From: Erwinia pyri
Lineage (GTDB): Bacteria; Pseudomonadota; Gammaproteobacteria; Enterobacterales; Enterobacteriaceae
Length of the DNA stretch: 64,000 nucleotides
Direction: 5' to 3'
Assembly: GCF_030758455.1 (NCBI RefSeq)
Contig: NZ_CP132353.1
Location: 3,658,001 to 3,722,000 of the forward strand
Shown: in pieces, positions 9,296 to 18,522 of the stretch
Layout: each line of letters begins with the position of its first letter
Numbering within the stretch: the stretch's first letter is position 1
The notes under the pieces: generated by a model
Database searches by the model: none
Told to the model about the DNA's origin: nothing
What the model saw: the letters and a program-made list of their open reading frames with translations, nothing else
Position numbers and translations under genes: made by a program

Positions 9296-11203
9296 TCAGG
9301 CCTGCTTACTTTTCCCCAGGGGCTGCATCTCAATGTTTTCGCCTGCGGGCGGTGCGGCGGTGCGGGAACTGCCCGGTGCAGCTGAAGAGGATGCTGTTTG
9401 TGCGGCAGGCTGGGATGGTGAAGACTGAGCGGAGGGCTGCGGTCTCGCCTGCGCCGTAGTTTGTGAAGCAGAAGCCTGAGCGGAAGGCTGTGGTCTCGTC
9501 TGTGACGTGGCCTGTGACGCTGAAGCCTGTGCGGCTGACGGCGGCGGTGCCGCGGGGCGAGAGGTTGAAGCCTGAAACGTCGGCTGAGGCATCGCCGGTG
9601 CACTGGGCTGCGATGAGGCCTGAAGCGTTGGCTGCGGTGCGGTCGGTGCCGCAGTCTGACCCGCGGTGGCTGGCATTGCCTGTCCCGGTTGTGACGAGGA
9701 AGTTAACCGCTGCCTGACCTGCTCGCTCGTCCACTGCCGGGCATTGCTCATGGTACCAGAAACACTACTTTTCGCGCTGCTCAGGCCACTCCCTACTGCA
9801 TTGCCGGTTTTGACTGCCCCATCTGCAAATGCGTTAGCCTTTTTTATAAACTGACTTTTGGTCGCTACTGCCGTTTCTACGGTAAACTGCCCCGTTGCTT
9901 TCGCCCCACGTTGCACCACATCCACGCTTTTATCCCTGATTTCGCCGGTTTTCTGCCCTAACACGCTATTTACTACCTTATCCGCAAGGTGATCTACCGC
10001 CTCATCATTACGTGTGGGAGCCGGTCCTGCCAGCGCCCCTGCCACCCCCTGGAAGGCATAAGCCAGTCCCGCGCCTACCAGATTGATAGCCTGATCCGCA
10101 GCAATGTCTTTCATGTTTGTGAGGTCTCCTGCCCCTAATCGATTGGTCAACTCATCGATCGCGGCGGAAGAAGCGGAACTCACTGCCTCACCTACTCCAG
10201 TGTTGCGCGCGGCATACCGCACTGCGGCATTTAAGCCAAGCCCCAGGGCTAAAGCGCCGATTTCTGCCAGCATATTTCCTGAAACGACGTTTAACACTCC
10301 CTTTGCATAGTTACTGGGCTTTGCCACGCTGACCAGCAGCGTTTTTAGTCTTTCCGCTCCGCCTGAGCTCATCTGCTGTTTTACACTGGTGTTTTTCAAC
10401 GCCACATATTGTGCTTTCCAGTCGGTTCTTCCCAATAAGTATTCGGGACCATGAGAAGCACTGAATTTGTTCGTTAACACGCCACCCGCTGCTCCAGCCG
10501 CCAGACTCAGTACGTTACTGGTATGGGAGACGGCCTGCGGATTATTGTGCGTTAACGTAGCCACGGTTCCGACAACGGCGTTACGGCCGTTAAAACCCTG
10601 ACTACCTAATGGGGCCAGTCTCAGGCTTTCCCCCAGCCCCTGACGTTTTTTAAGCATTTCCTGCATCTCTGGTTCCAGTTTTTCCGCATCGGCTGCCATC
10701 CACAGGGAATCCTTGACCACCGGAGCAAAGACCTTATCGCCTACCGATTTGAGCACCATTGCCGTGGCGCCATCAATCGCTGCCCCCTGCCCCTCTGACT
10801 TCATAGAAGCCCCGGCAATATTGGCCCCTAATTTAATGGCACCCGCAGGGTAGCCAGAAATGGAAAATGGAAAAGCTTTAACGGCACTCCCCACCGCCTC
10901 ACTGATATTATCCATTTTCAATCCTTTCGCCATCGTGGCAGCAACGTCTTCCGCTGTTTCCCCCATCTCGTGCAGTTCACTGGCACGATCCTGAACAAGA
11001 TGATTCAGATCGCCGCCGCCAGGAAAATAGTGATGCAGCTGGGTAGCAATATTATTAATGGCCTGCTGACGCGCAGCGTCTGCGGGAGTGGGAGCCGCGG
11101 TCGAGGGACCGGCGGTGGCGGTGTGTCGGGCACGGGTTCCGCTGGATGTCGCCTGTCCTGAAGCGTGGGTGACAGAAGTAGGTAATGAGTTGATACCAGC
11201 CAT
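9296..11203 (-). CDS. 635-residue accessory protein, candidate secreted (type III-like) effector
   Basis: Not recognised. The first ~45 residues are rich in Ser, Thr and Ala with few acidic residues, typical of type III secretion signals. A soluble middle part follows, with two Gly/Ala-rich hydrophobic stretches (AEIGALALGLGLNAAVRY and INLVGAGLAYAFQGVAGAL), and then a low-complexity Pro/Gln/Ser/Ala tail with imperfect repeats of about 17 residues (RPQPSAQ...). No signal peptide or enzyme motif is seen. The ATG at 11203 has GGA 8 nt upstream and is preferred over ATG 11209. It stands alone between panD and an acyltransferase, where E. coli has yadE/yadI. The effector role is inference; a phage-tail or adhesin-like role is also possible. 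Confidence 0.6.
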   Translation of the reverse strand: MAGINSLPTSVTHASGQATSSGTRARHTATAGPSTAAPTPADAARQQAINNIATQLHHYFPGGGDLNHLVQDRASELHEMGETAEDVAATMAKGLKMDNISEAVGSAVKAFPFSISGYPAGAIKLGANIAGASMKSEGQGAAIDGATAMVLKSVGDKVFAPVVKDSLWMAADAEKLEPEMQEMLKKRQGLGESLRLAPLGSQGFNGRNAVVGTVATLTHNNPQAVSHTSNVLSLAAGAAGGVLTNKFSASHGPEYLLGRTDWKAQYVALKNTSVKQQMSSGGAERLKTLLVSVAKPSNYAKGVLNVVSGNMLAEIGALALGLGLNAAVRYAARNTGVGEAVSSASSAAIDELTNRLGAGDLTNMKDIAADQAINLVGAGLAYAFQGVAGALAGPAPTRNDEAVDHLADKVVNSVLGQKTGEIRDKSVDVVQRGAKATGQFTVETAVATKSQFIKKANAFADGAVKTGNAVGSGLSSAKSSVSGTMSNARQWTSEQVRQRLTSSSQPGQAMPATAGQTAAPTAPQPTLQASSQPSAPAMPQPTFQASTSRPAAPPPSAAQASASQATSQTRPQPSAQASASQTTAQARPQPSAQSSPSQPAAQTASSSAAPGSSRTAAPPAGENIEMQPLGKSKQA

Positions 11204-11311
11204 AAGCATGTTCCAATGTTAAGCAAGTGGATAACAGGCTTGCAGCCTGCCTGAGTTATCGTGACAACACCGGCGCACACTAAGACCAGTACTACGTATT
11301 CGCGATATGTG

Positions 11312-11340
11312 TGTGTGGCGTCAAAAGAGAGAAAGTTTGC
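11312..11340 (-). promoter_or_regulatory. weak hrp-box-like sequence upstream of the 9296-11203 gene
   Basis: On the minus strand GCAAAC, 16 nt, then CCACACA. The HrpL consensus is GGAACC-N15/16-CCACNNA: the downstream element fits fully, the upstream one matches at four of six positions including one mismatch in the usually invariant GG. About 110 nt upstream of the start codon. Suggestive only. Confidence 0.2.
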
Positions 11341-11447
11341 GGCGGGATAAGGTTTACTTATATTTAGTGATCGACATCAAATAATCGGGCAGGTTTTCGC
11401 GGCAAACAACAGGCGCCCACTCAGGGGTGCCTGTTGAAAGGGGGAGA

Positions 11448-12461
11448 CTAATGAGCAAGCGTGGCGGTATTTTTTGGCGTTTTCTTCAGGGTGAAGAGGA
11501 AGTTCAGCATGCCTCTTCGGCGTAACCAGCAAATACTTAACGGCAGCAGCAGGGCACACAGGAAAGCGGCAACAAATTTAAGATCGTTAATCACCATTTT
11601 CTCACTGGTGAACTTCACCGCTTTAGCAAATACCTGGATCGCCAGATAGTGCGAAAGATAAAACACAATGGAGTTGACGCCGACAAAGTGCACCAGCTTC
11701 ACATTGGTATGTAATGCCACAAAGATAAACAGTGGAATGGAACAGAGCGCCAGCGGGGCCATCAGCTGCCACTCCATACCGCTCTCTGAAAGAAAATTAA
11801 CGGAAGACAAAGCGATAAAGCAGAGCGCCGAGGGCAGCAGCACCATTTTTTTGCTCACTATGCCGGGAATATCGACCTGCCGGTGTACCAGTAAATCCCC
11901 AAGATAAAAGAATGGGAAGAGGTAAAATGAGCGGTTGATATGGCCGTTATCAAAACTGGAAAAGAGGCTGCCGGCGGGAATTTCAGGGAGCGTATAACTG
12001 AGGATCAGCGCCACTGGAATAACGATATAAAAAGGAATGCGACGCACCCAGGGAATAACGAGGAAAAAGATAAACAGCGAGTGCAGAAACCAGGTAATAT
12101 CACCGCCGCCGCTTAAATGTGACAGGACAATATTAAGGGGGGACTGCGGATTATTAGAGACCGAATTAAAGAGCAGCTTCAGCCCGCCATAAATCCCTAC
12201 CCAGATAATAAAGGGGTAGAGAATGCTCTTCACTTTGTTTTTCACAAAGAGATCAAGGCCTTTTCTCAGTCCGCTCTCGACAAAAAGGCCCGAGACAAAG
12301 AACATCAGTCCTAATCTTACCGGCTCCAGCAGATGGTTAACGACGTCCGTTACTACGGTGAGGTGCCCGGCATTGCCGTTAACAGCAATTGTGCTGTGCA
12401 GGAAAATCACGGCGAGCACACTCATCCCCCGCAGGTTATCCACCCATGTCAGTCTGTTCAT
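11448..12461 (-). CDS. acyltransferase-3 family membrane protein
   Basis: 337 residues with about ten hydrophobic segments. The family moves acyl groups across the inner membrane onto sugars, peptidoglycan, LPS O-antigen or exopolysaccharide. The catalytic R-x10-H motif is visible at residues 11-22 (RGMSVLAVIFLH), next to an N-terminal VDNLRG typical of the family. No SGNH domain is fused. The ATG at 12461 lies at the edge of an AT-rich spacer. Target unknown; modification of a surface polysaccharide is the usual inference. Accessory gene, absent from the E. coli locus. Confidence 0.85.
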   Translation of the reverse strand: MNRLTWVDNLRGMSVLAVIFLHSTIAVNGNAGHLTVVTDVVNHLLEPVRLGLMFFVSGLFVESGLRKGLDLFVKNKVKSILYPFIIWVGIYGGLKLLFNSVSNNPQSPLNIVLSHLSGGGDITWFLHSLFIFFLVIPWVRRIPFYIVIPVALILSYTLPEIPAGSLFSSFDNGHINRSFYLFPFFYLGDLLVHRQVDIPGIVSKKMVLLPSALCFIALSSVNFLSESGMEWQLMAPLALCSIPLFIFVALHTNVKLVHFVGVNSIVFYLSHYLAIQVFAKAVKFTSEKMVINDLKFVAAFLCALLLPLSICWLRRRGMLNFLFTLKKTPKNTATLAH

Positions 12462-12895
12462 ATTTTTCCCCGAGCCAGAATTTTTTCAAAAAAAAGCGAG
12501 CCGCCTTATGGCTGAAATTATTATGGCCATAAAGTTATACAGACTCTGATAAGCAGGGTTTATTATACATATCCTGACAATCGATAAAATGATCCGAACC
12601 GATATTCACAATAAATGAGAATATGCTTAATTGACCCATAATATTGTTTAAAATAATTACTCAGTTAATTCTTAGAATAAGAGAATAAGATTAAACATTA
12701 TGAACAATACCTTATAAGTCAGGTTCAGCTTAATTTAAAGTGGTACTGTTAATTTTATTACCAGCGGTATGATAGTCATTGCCAGTGAGAAAATAAGTGA
12801 AAGAGAAAATCAGGAAAGAAAAAAGAATCGGGAGGTGAAGCGAATGATTTTGTTTACTATCCCTTCCCGTGGCGGGAAGGGATTAACGGAAACGT
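12462..12895. other. 434-bp AT-rich intergenic stretch
   Basis: No convincing gene. It should hold the promoter of the acyltransferase gene to the left and ends with the terminator of yadGH (12859-12883). It is clearly more AT-rich than the flanking core genes, consistent with an acquired neighbour. A 63-codon frame at 12769-12960 runs through the terminator into the 3' end of yadH and is not believed. Confidence 0.5.
12859..12883 (-). terminator. terminator after yadH
   Basis: ATCCCTTCCCG (12859-12869) pairs with CGGGAAGGGAT (12873-12883), 11 bp with a 3-nt loop, 13 nt past the yadH stop. The T tract is weak, so rho may assist. Confidence 0.55.
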
Positions 12896-13666
12896 TTAGG
12901 TACGTAAGCCTCTGCCGCGCTGGATTAGCACCCAGACCAGAATGTAAAACACCACAATAAAGGCCACTAATACGCCCAGCGTAAACACCAGCGGCACGTC
13001 AGAAATACCCAGGAAGCCATAACGGAAGCCGCTGATCATGTAGACGATGGGATTCAGCTTTGACACCATCTGCCAGAAGGGCGGCAGCAGCGTCAGGGAG
13101 TAGAATACCCCGCCCAGATAGGTAAGCGGCGTCAGCACAAAGGTGGGGATCAGGCTGATGTCGTCAAAAGTCCGTGCAAAGACCGCATTCAGCAGGCCCG
13201 CCAGCGAGAAAAGGATCGCCGTCAGCAGCAGCGTTACGGCGACCATTGACCATGAATGGACATGGAAAGGAACAAAGAACAGTGAAATAGCCGTAACCAA
13301 TATGCCCACGCAAACGCCACGCGCCACCCCACCACCTACGTAGCCAGCGATGATTACATGAGTGGGCACCGGGGCCACCAGCAGCTCTTCAATGTTGCGC
13401 TGGAATTTAGCGCTGAAGAAGGAGGAAGCGACGTTGGCATAGGCATTGGTGATCACCGCCATCATAATCAGGCCAGGCACGATAAACTGCATGTAGCTGA
13501 AGCCGTGCATATCACCAATGCGGGAACCGATTAAGTTGCCGAAGATAATAAAGTAGAGCGTCATGGTGATCACCGGCGGCACCAGCGTCTGGATCCAGAT
13601 ACGGGCGAAACGGTTGATCTCTTTACCCCAGATGCTCTTCAGGGCGACCCAATAAAGATGTGTCAT
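12896..13666 (-). CDS. yadH: ABC-2 type exporter permease YadH
   Basis: 256 residues, as in E. coli. Inner-membrane permease of an ABC-2 exporter (DrrB/NodJ-like) with about six membrane segments; conserved FIVPGLIMMAVITNAYAN and FSLAGLLNAVFARTFDDISLIP stretches. Its start overlaps the yadG stop by 4 nt, so the pair is translated together and forms YadGH. The substrate has not been established for the family; related exporters move drugs or oligosaccharides. Confidence 0.95.
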   Translation of the reverse strand: MTHLYWVALKSIWGKEINRFARIWIQTLVPPVITMTLYFIIFGNLIGSRIGDMHGFSYMQFIVPGLIMMAVITNAYANVASSFFSAKFQRNIEELLVAPVPTHVIIAGYVGGGVARGVCVGILVTAISLFFVPFHVHSWSMVAVTLLLTAILFSLAGLLNAVFARTFDDISLIPTFVLTPLTYLGGVFYSLTLLPPFWQMVSKLNPIVYMISGFRYGFLGISDVPLVFTLGVLVAFIVVFYILVWVLIQRGRGLRT

Positions 13667-14589
13667 GCTTTCTCTCCTTTGCGACCGTTGACCAGATCGA
13701 CAAACAGCTCCTCAAGGCGGTTAGCCTTGTTGCGCATACTTAAAACCTGCACGCCCTGATGGCTCAGCTGGCTGAACACGCTGTTCAGCCCCTGCTCGCG
13801 CAGCACTTCCACTTCCAGCGTGGCGGTGTCCACCAGCCGGTACTGAAAACCATCCAGCTCGGGTAACGGACTTTTAGGCGCGAGATCGAGAATAAAGGTT
13901 TCGGACTTCAGCTTAGAGAGCAGCCCTTTCATAGTGGTGTTTTCCACCAGTTCACCGCGCTGGATAATGCCGATATTGCGGCACAGCATCTCCGCTTCTT
14001 CCAGGTAATGGGTGGTGAGAATGATGGTGGTGCCCCTGGCATTCAGATCCTGCAGGAATGTCCACATAGAGCGACGTAGCTCAATGTCTACTCCCGCCGT
14101 AGGCTCATCAAGGATCAACAGCTTTGGCTCATGCATCAGCGCACGGGCGATCATCAGGCGCCTCTTCATCCCGCCGGAGAGCATGCGCGCGCGTTCGTTG
14201 CGCTTCTCCCAGAGATCGAGCTGCTTGAGGTACTTTTCCGCCCGCTTCAGCGCATCCGGCTTTTCCACGCCATACAGACCAGCCTGGCTGACCACGATTT
14301 GCATCACCGTCTCAAACTGGTTGAAGTTGAACTCCTGCGGCACCAGGCCAAGCTGGCGTTTGGCGTTGACCACATCCTGCTGGAGGTCGTAGCCAAACAC
14401 CCGCACCTTGCCGGCCGTTTTGTTAACCAGCGAGCTGATGATGCCGATGGTAGTGGATTTGCCTGCCCCGTTGGGGCCAAGCAGCGCATAGAAGTCACCG
14501 GCTTCTACGTTAAGATCAATTCCCTTGAGGGCCTGAACGCCGCCTGCATAGGTTTTGGTCAGTTTTTCAAGTTCCAGTGCATAAGTCAT
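13663..14589 (-). CDS. yadG: ABC exporter ATP-binding protein YadG
   Basis: 308 residues, as in E. coli. Nucleotide-binding subunit for YadH. Walker A GPNGAGKST, Q-loop region LVPQEFNF, signature LSGGMKRRLMIARAL, Walker B LLILDEPTAGVD and switch His in TTHYLEEAE are all intact. A C-terminal accessory domain of about 80 residues follows, as in DrrA-type exporters. Divergent from can, with the shared promoter space at 14590-14696. Confidence 0.96.
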   Translation of the reverse strand: MTYALELEKLTKTYAGGVQALKGIDLNVEAGDFYALLGPNGAGKSTTIGIISSLVNKTAGKVRVFGYDLQQDVVNAKRQLGLVPQEFNFNQFETVMQIVVSQAGLYGVEKPDALKRAEKYLKQLDLWEKRNERARMLSGGMKRRLMIARALMHEPKLLILDEPTAGVDIELRRSMWTFLQDLNARGTTIILTTHYLEEAEMLCRNIGIIQRGELVENTTMKGLLSKLKSETFILDLAPKSPLPELDGFQYRLVDTATLEVEVLREQGLNSVFSQLSHQGVQVLSMRNKANRLEELFVDLVNGRKGEKA

Positions 14590-14696
14590 AGGTAAAAGAG
14601 TGCCCTGTTTTGTGTGGTTTTCTTGTTTGCCGTTTTAAATCACGCCGCATTGTCCTATATTACCGCAACGCATTTCGAGTTTTGGTCGACACTAAC

Positions 14697-15371
14697 ATGA
14701 AAGATATTGATACCCTTATCAGCAACAATCGCCAATGGTCCAAGCTGCTGAAAGAAGAAGATCCTGGCTTCTTTGAGCGTCTGTCACTGGCGCAAAAGCC
14801 CCGTTTTCTCTGGATTGGCTGCTCTGACAGTCGCGTTCCTGCCGAGCGCCTGACGGGGCTGGAGCCGGGCGAACTGTTCGTTCACCGCAATGTGGCCAAC
14901 CTGGTCATTCACACGGATTTAAACTGTCTCTCCGTGGTGCAGTACGCCGTTGAGGTGTTAGAAGTGGAACACATCATCATCTGCGGACATTACGGTTGTG
15001 GCGGCGTGCAGGCTGCGGTGGAAAATCCGGAGCTGGGCCTGATCAACAACTGGCTGCTGCATATCCGCGATCTGTGGTACAAGCATAGTTCGTTACTGGG
15101 TGAACTGCCGCCAGAAAAACGCTTCGACAAATTGTGTGAAATCAACGTGATTGAACAGGTTTATAACCTGGGCCATTCAACGGTCATGCAGTCAGCGTGG
15201 AAGCGCGGTCAGAAAGTGACTATTCATGGCTGGGTTTACGGCATTCAGGACGGCTATCTGCGTGACCTGGAAGTGGCGGCCACTAACCGTGAAACCCTTG
15301 AGCAGCGCTACCGTCACGGTATTGCTAACCTGCTCAACGATCTGGAAAGTCCTCGCGACGGCGACGCATAA
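14697..15371 (+). CDS. can: beta-class carbonic anhydrase
   Basis: 224 residues. Interconverts CO2 and bicarbonate, supplying bicarbonate for carboxylations at ambient CO2. Zinc ligands and the catalytic dyad are visible: Cys42 and Asp44 in IGCSDSRVP, His98 and Cys101 in CGHYGCGG. The ATG at 14697 gives the family N-terminus [15 protein letters not shown]; an earlier in-frame ATG at 14610 has no support. Followed by a terminator hairpin and convergent with hpt. Confidence 0.97.
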   Translation: MKDIDTLISNNRQWSKLLKEEDPGFFERLSLAQKPRFLWIGCSDSRVPAERLTGLEPGELFVHRNVANLVIHTDLNCLSVVQYAVEVLEVEHIIICGHYGCGGVQAAVENPELGLINNWLLHIRDLWYKHSSLLGELPPEKRFDKLCEINVIEQVYNLGHSTVMQSAWKRGQKVTIHGWVYGIQDGYLRDLEVAATNRETLEQRYRHGIANLLNDLESPRDGDA

Positions 15372-15377
15372 TATAAC

Positions 15378-15396
15378 AGGCCGGGATCGCCGGCCT
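15378..15396 (+). terminator. terminator after can
   Basis: AGGCCGG (15378-15384) pairs with CCGGCCT (15390-15396), loop GATCG, followed by TAGTCGTTTG. Confidence 0.5.
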
Positions 15397-15416
15397 TAGT
15401 CGTTTGTGCGGTGATG

Positions 15417-15438
15417 CTGAGCGGAAACCTCCGCTCAG
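15417..15438 (-). terminator. hairpin after hpt
   Basis: CTGAGCGGA (15417-15425) pairs perfectly with TCCGCTCAG (15430-15438). It lies 6 nt past the hpt stop on the minus strand; the T tract is poor. Confidence 0.45.
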
Positions 15439-15443
15439 TTCAG

Positions 15444-15980
15444 CTACTCATCCAGCATGACCACTTTGCCCACGTAAGGCAGATGGCGATAGCGCTGCGC
15501 ATAATCGATGCCATATCCCACCACAAACTCATCCGGAATGGTGAAGCCCACATACTCGACGCCCACCTCCACTTCCCGGCGCTCAGGCTTGTCCAGCAGC
15601 GTACAAATAGCCAGGGATTTCGGCTGACGCAGGCTGAGAATTTCACGCACTTTGCTCAGGGTATTGCCTGAATCAATGATGTCCTCAACGATCAACACAT
15701 CTTTGCCCCGGATATCTTCATCCAGGTCCTTCAGGATTTTCACATCCCGCGTGGTGGACATGCCGCTGCCATAGCTGGAGGCCGTCATGAAATCAACTTC
15801 ATGCGACACCTCAATTTTACGGCAGAGATCGGCCATAAACATAAAGGAGCCGCGCAGCAGGCCAACCAGCACCATGTCGCTGCCGCTGTCGCGATAGTGT
15901 TCGGTAATCTGCTGGCCCAGCTCAGCAATGCGCTCTGCAATCTCCGCTTCGGAGATCATCACTTCTACGGTATGTTTCAT
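15444..15980 (-). CDS. hpt: hypoxanthine phosphoribosyltransferase
   Basis: 178 residues. Purine salvage: hypoxanthine (and weakly guanine) plus PRPP to IMP. The PRPP-binding motif [14 protein letters not shown] with the two acidic residues is intact, and [11 protein letters not shown], the flexible-loop YGSGM and [13 protein letters not shown] (purine contact) are conserved. Start [10 protein letters not shown] matches the family. In E. coli gcd follows upstream of hpt; here the glucose dehydrogenase gene is missing and two other genes lie between hpt and cueO. Confidence 0.97.
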   Translation of the reverse strand: MKHTVEVMISEAEIAERIAELGQQITEHYRDSGSDMVLVGLLRGSFMFMADLCRKIEVSHEVDFMTASSYGSGMSTTRDVKILKDLDEDIRGKDVLIVEDIIDSGNTLSKVREILSLRQPKSLAICTLLDKPERREVEVGVEYVGFTIPDEFVVGYGIDYAQRYRHLPYVGKVVMLDE

Positions 15981-16233
15981 AACTTTTGTCGGTTTTGATG
16001 GCTTAAGGAAGCAGCGAAGTCTATCACATCTTGCCGCCCCGTTTCCTGTTGTTGCGCAGCACGGGACGGCAATCTTAAAATAGACGTACAGACTTCCAAA
16101 GAGGGCATTAGCGATATTTCATCATGCAAAAGGTTTTAACCTTAGAACGATAATTTATTTATTCCCCCCCACCCGCACAGGGTAACGTAAGCTGAACTTA
16201 CCCCTCTCAGCATGCCTGTCGGCAGGAGATTGC

Positions 16234-17517
16234 ATGGCTTCCTCTCATTCTAAAAAGACCCATATTGGCGCGCGTGAGCTGCATCCGGAAACCCAGATGC
16301 TTAACTACGGCTATGATCCCACCTTATCGGAAGGGGCCGTTAAGCCGCCGGTGTTTTTAACTTCAACCTTCGTGTTCACTTCAGCCGAAGAGGGAGAAGC
16401 CTTCTTTGATTATGTCTCTGGCCGGAAAGAGCCGCCCGCAGGTGAAGCAAACGGTCTGGTCTATTCCCGTTTTAATCATCCCAACAGCGAAATCGTGGAA
16501 GACCGGCTCGCTATTTATGAACGAACCGAGAGCGCGGCCCTCTTCTCCTCCGGCATGTCCGCTATCTCCACCACCCTGCTCACTTTTATCGAACCCGGCG
16601 ATGCGATTCTGCATTCGCAGCCTCTCTATGGCGGAACCGAAACGCTGCTCAGTAAAACGTTCCGCAAGCTGAACGTGTCGGCGGTGGGTTTTGCTAATGG
16701 GCTGGATGAAGAGATCGTCCAGGCAGCAGCCGAACAGGCGATGCAGCAGGGTCGCGTCTCTGTGATCCTGATCGAGTCTCCGGCTAGCCCAACCAACAGC
16801 CTGGTGGATATTGCGTTAATCGCGCGGGTGGCGGATGCCATTGAGCGCAAACAGCAGCATCGCCCGATTATTGCCTGCGATAACACGCTGCTGGGGCCGG
16901 TTTTCCAGCGCCCCACTGAGCACGGCGCCGATCTGTCGCTCTATTCGCTGACCAAATATGTTGGCGGCCATTCCGATTTAATTGCCGGGGCGGTGATGGG
17001 CAGTAAAGCGCTGGTCAGACAGATTAAAGCGTTGCGCAGCGCAACAGGCACGCAGCTTGATCCGCACTCCAGCTGGATGATTGGCCGCTCGCTGGAAACG
17101 CTGGCGCTGCGTATGGAGCGGGCAAACGACAATGCTGTTGCCGTGGCTGACTTCCTGCGGGGACATCCCAAAATTGCAAAGCTTCACGCCCTCTCCTTCC
17201 TTGAACCCGGCTCTCCGGCTGAAGTGGTCTTCAGCAAGCAGTGCAGCGGAGCAGGGTCAACCTTCTCGTTTGACCTGGCAGGCGGTAAGCAGGCCGCTTT
17301 CAACCTGCTGAATACCCTGCAGCTGTTCAAGCTGGCGGTAAGCCTGGGCGGTACGGAATCGCTTGCCAGCCATCCGGCCAGCACCACGCACTCCGGCGTC
17401 CCTGCCGACGTACGGGCAAGAATAGGCATCAGTGAATCAACCGTCAGGGTCTCTATTGGGATCGAGAATAAAGAAGATTTGATCGAGGATTTACGGCTGG
17501 CGCTGGATCGGCTCTGA
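16234..17517 (+). CDS. PLP-dependent Cys/Met metabolism enzyme (cystathionine gamma-synthase/methionine gamma-lyase family)
   Basis: 427 residues, cytosolic fold-type I PLP enzyme. Family motifs: Y-R substrate/phosphate region [27 protein letters not shown], the phosphate-binding CDNTL, and the PLP lysine in [17 protein letters not shown] lies 8 nt upstream of the ATG. It carries an extended N-terminus (~40 residues before the catalytic domain) and the NGLVYSRF variant, typical of a separate subgroup annotated only as family members. It could cleave methionine, cystathionine or a related thioether; the exact reaction cannot be told. Not at this position in E. coli. Confidence 0.85.
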   Translation: MASSHSKKTHIGARELHPETQMLNYGYDPTLSEGAVKPPVFLTSTFVFTSAEEGEAFFDYVSGRKEPPAGEANGLVYSRFNHPNSEIVEDRLAIYERTESAALFSSGMSAISTTLLTFIEPGDAILHSQPLYGGTETLLSKTFRKLNVSAVGFANGLDEEIVQAAAEQAMQQGRVSVILIESPASPTNSLVDIALIARVADAIERKQQHRPIIACDNTLLGPVFQRPTEHGADLSLYSLTKYVGGHSDLIAGAVMGSKALVRQIKALRSATGTQLDPHSSWMIGRSLETLALRMERANDNAVAVADFLRGHPKIAKLHALSFLEPGSPAEVVFSKQCSGAGSTFSFDLAGGKQAAFNLLNTLQLFKLAVSLGGTESLASHPASTTHSGVPADVRARIGISESTVRVSIGIENKEDLIEDLRLALDRL

Positions 17518-17531
17518 CCGGGCTTGCTCCG

Positions 17532-17568
17532 GGTGTAAAGGCTGCACGGGCAGCCTTTACACCGTTTT
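17532..17568. terminator. strong bidirectional terminator
   Basis: GGTGTAAAGGCTG (17532-17544) pairs perfectly with CAGCCTTTACACC (17551-17563), loop CACGGG, followed by GTTTT. It serves the PLP-enzyme gene, and the stop codon of the convergent glycosyltransferase (17557-17559) lies inside the right arm. Confidence 0.8.
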
Positions 17569-18522
17569 GCTGCGCAGCTTTTTCGCGATAAATTGATACG
17601 TTGAAACAGTCAGCCACCAGGAAGCGAGCACCGGCTGTTTCTTATGCAGCAATTTTTTGGCGTAGTGAAAGGATTCGAAGGCTTTTTTCGGCGGCTCAAG
17701 GGGAACATCTTTCCACGGCGACCTGCGGTACATATCGATATAATTTTTGTTATAGCCCGTCTCTTCAATCGAAATACTCCAGGGTTTGGTCTGCCCGGCG
17801 TAGTGAATAAAAACGGGCTTTTTCTGGGTGCTTTTGTTCTTTGGAATAAAGTTATACTCCTGCTCCAGGAAAAAGACCTCATCATCCAGAATGATGTTCA
17901 GGCAATCCTGATCGGGGAAAGTATATTTTTTATCTTTGATTTTAACAAAGAATTGTTCCGTTACCCCATGATCCCTCCAGGCTTTGGTATTAATCATCAT
18001 CACACCGGAATTAAAATACTTTTTCTCGCGAGCCAGTCCCAGATAAGTCAGGTACTCTTTGTTCATCCCCTTATCCTGCACTGCAGCGATTGTATAGTCA
18101 GCCATATCAATGGCTAACAGCGGTTTAATGCTGCCATTACAGACAATATCGCAGTCCAGATAGAGCAGTTGGCTGACCTCATCATGCAGGATAGTTGAGG
18201 CAACGACCCGATAATAGATCGATTTTGGGTAAAAGTCGTACACCTGCAGCCCGTCAAAAACCTTGTTATTTAACAGGTAGATAACCACGCTGATATTGGG
18301 GTGGTCAGTAAAGAAAGAGGCGGGAAAAAGCTTGCTGTACTCATCAGTAAAGATATGGAAAGTCAGGTTCAGCTCTGGGTTCATCTGCGCGATGGAAAAG
18401 AGGCAGACGCCACAATAGGTGAGATATCGCTTGTCAGTGGTAAATAAAATATTTATATCCGCAACAAAATTCTTGTTGTCTGCATAGACGATCCTTTCCT
18501 TTACCAGATCATGTTTATTCAT
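17557..18522 (-). CDS. GT8 family glycosyltransferase, LPS-type
   Basis: 321 residues resembling the LPS core glucosyl/galactosyltransferases WaaJ/WaaO/WaaR. The GT8 fold is shown by NILFTTDKRYLTYCGV at the nucleotide-sugar site, the metal-binding DxD at residues 123-125 (YLDCDIVC), FNSGVMMIN, FPDQDCLNI, and HYAGQTKPW; a C-terminal LPS-type extension follows. No signal peptide, so it acts at the cytosolic face of the inner membrane. It stands alone, outside any visible LPS cluster, and its coding sequence and flanks are AT-richer than the neighbours, suggesting transfer. Acceptor sugar unknown. Confidence 0.85.
   Translation of the reverse strand: MNKHDLVKERIVYADNKNFVADINILFTTDKRYLTYCGVCLFSIAQMNPELNLTFHIFTDEYSKLFPASFFTDHPNISVVIYLLNNKVFDGLQVYDFYPKSIYYRVVASTILHDEVSQLLYLDCDIVCNGSIKPLLAIDMADYTIAAVQDKGMNKEYLTYLGLAREKKYFNSGVMMINTKAWRDHGVTEQFFVKIKDKKYTFPDQDCLNIILDDEVFFLEQEYNFIPKNKSTQKKPVFIHYAGQTKPWSISIEETGYNKNYIDMYRRSPWKDVPLEPPKKAFESFHYAKKLLHKKQPVLASWWLTVSTYQFIAKKLRSKTV

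Noticed and set aside
12769..12960. 63-codon frame right of the acyltransferase gene, with a GGGAGG before an internal ATG
   Set aside because: It runs through the yadH terminator hairpin and into the yadH coding end; coincidence is more likely.
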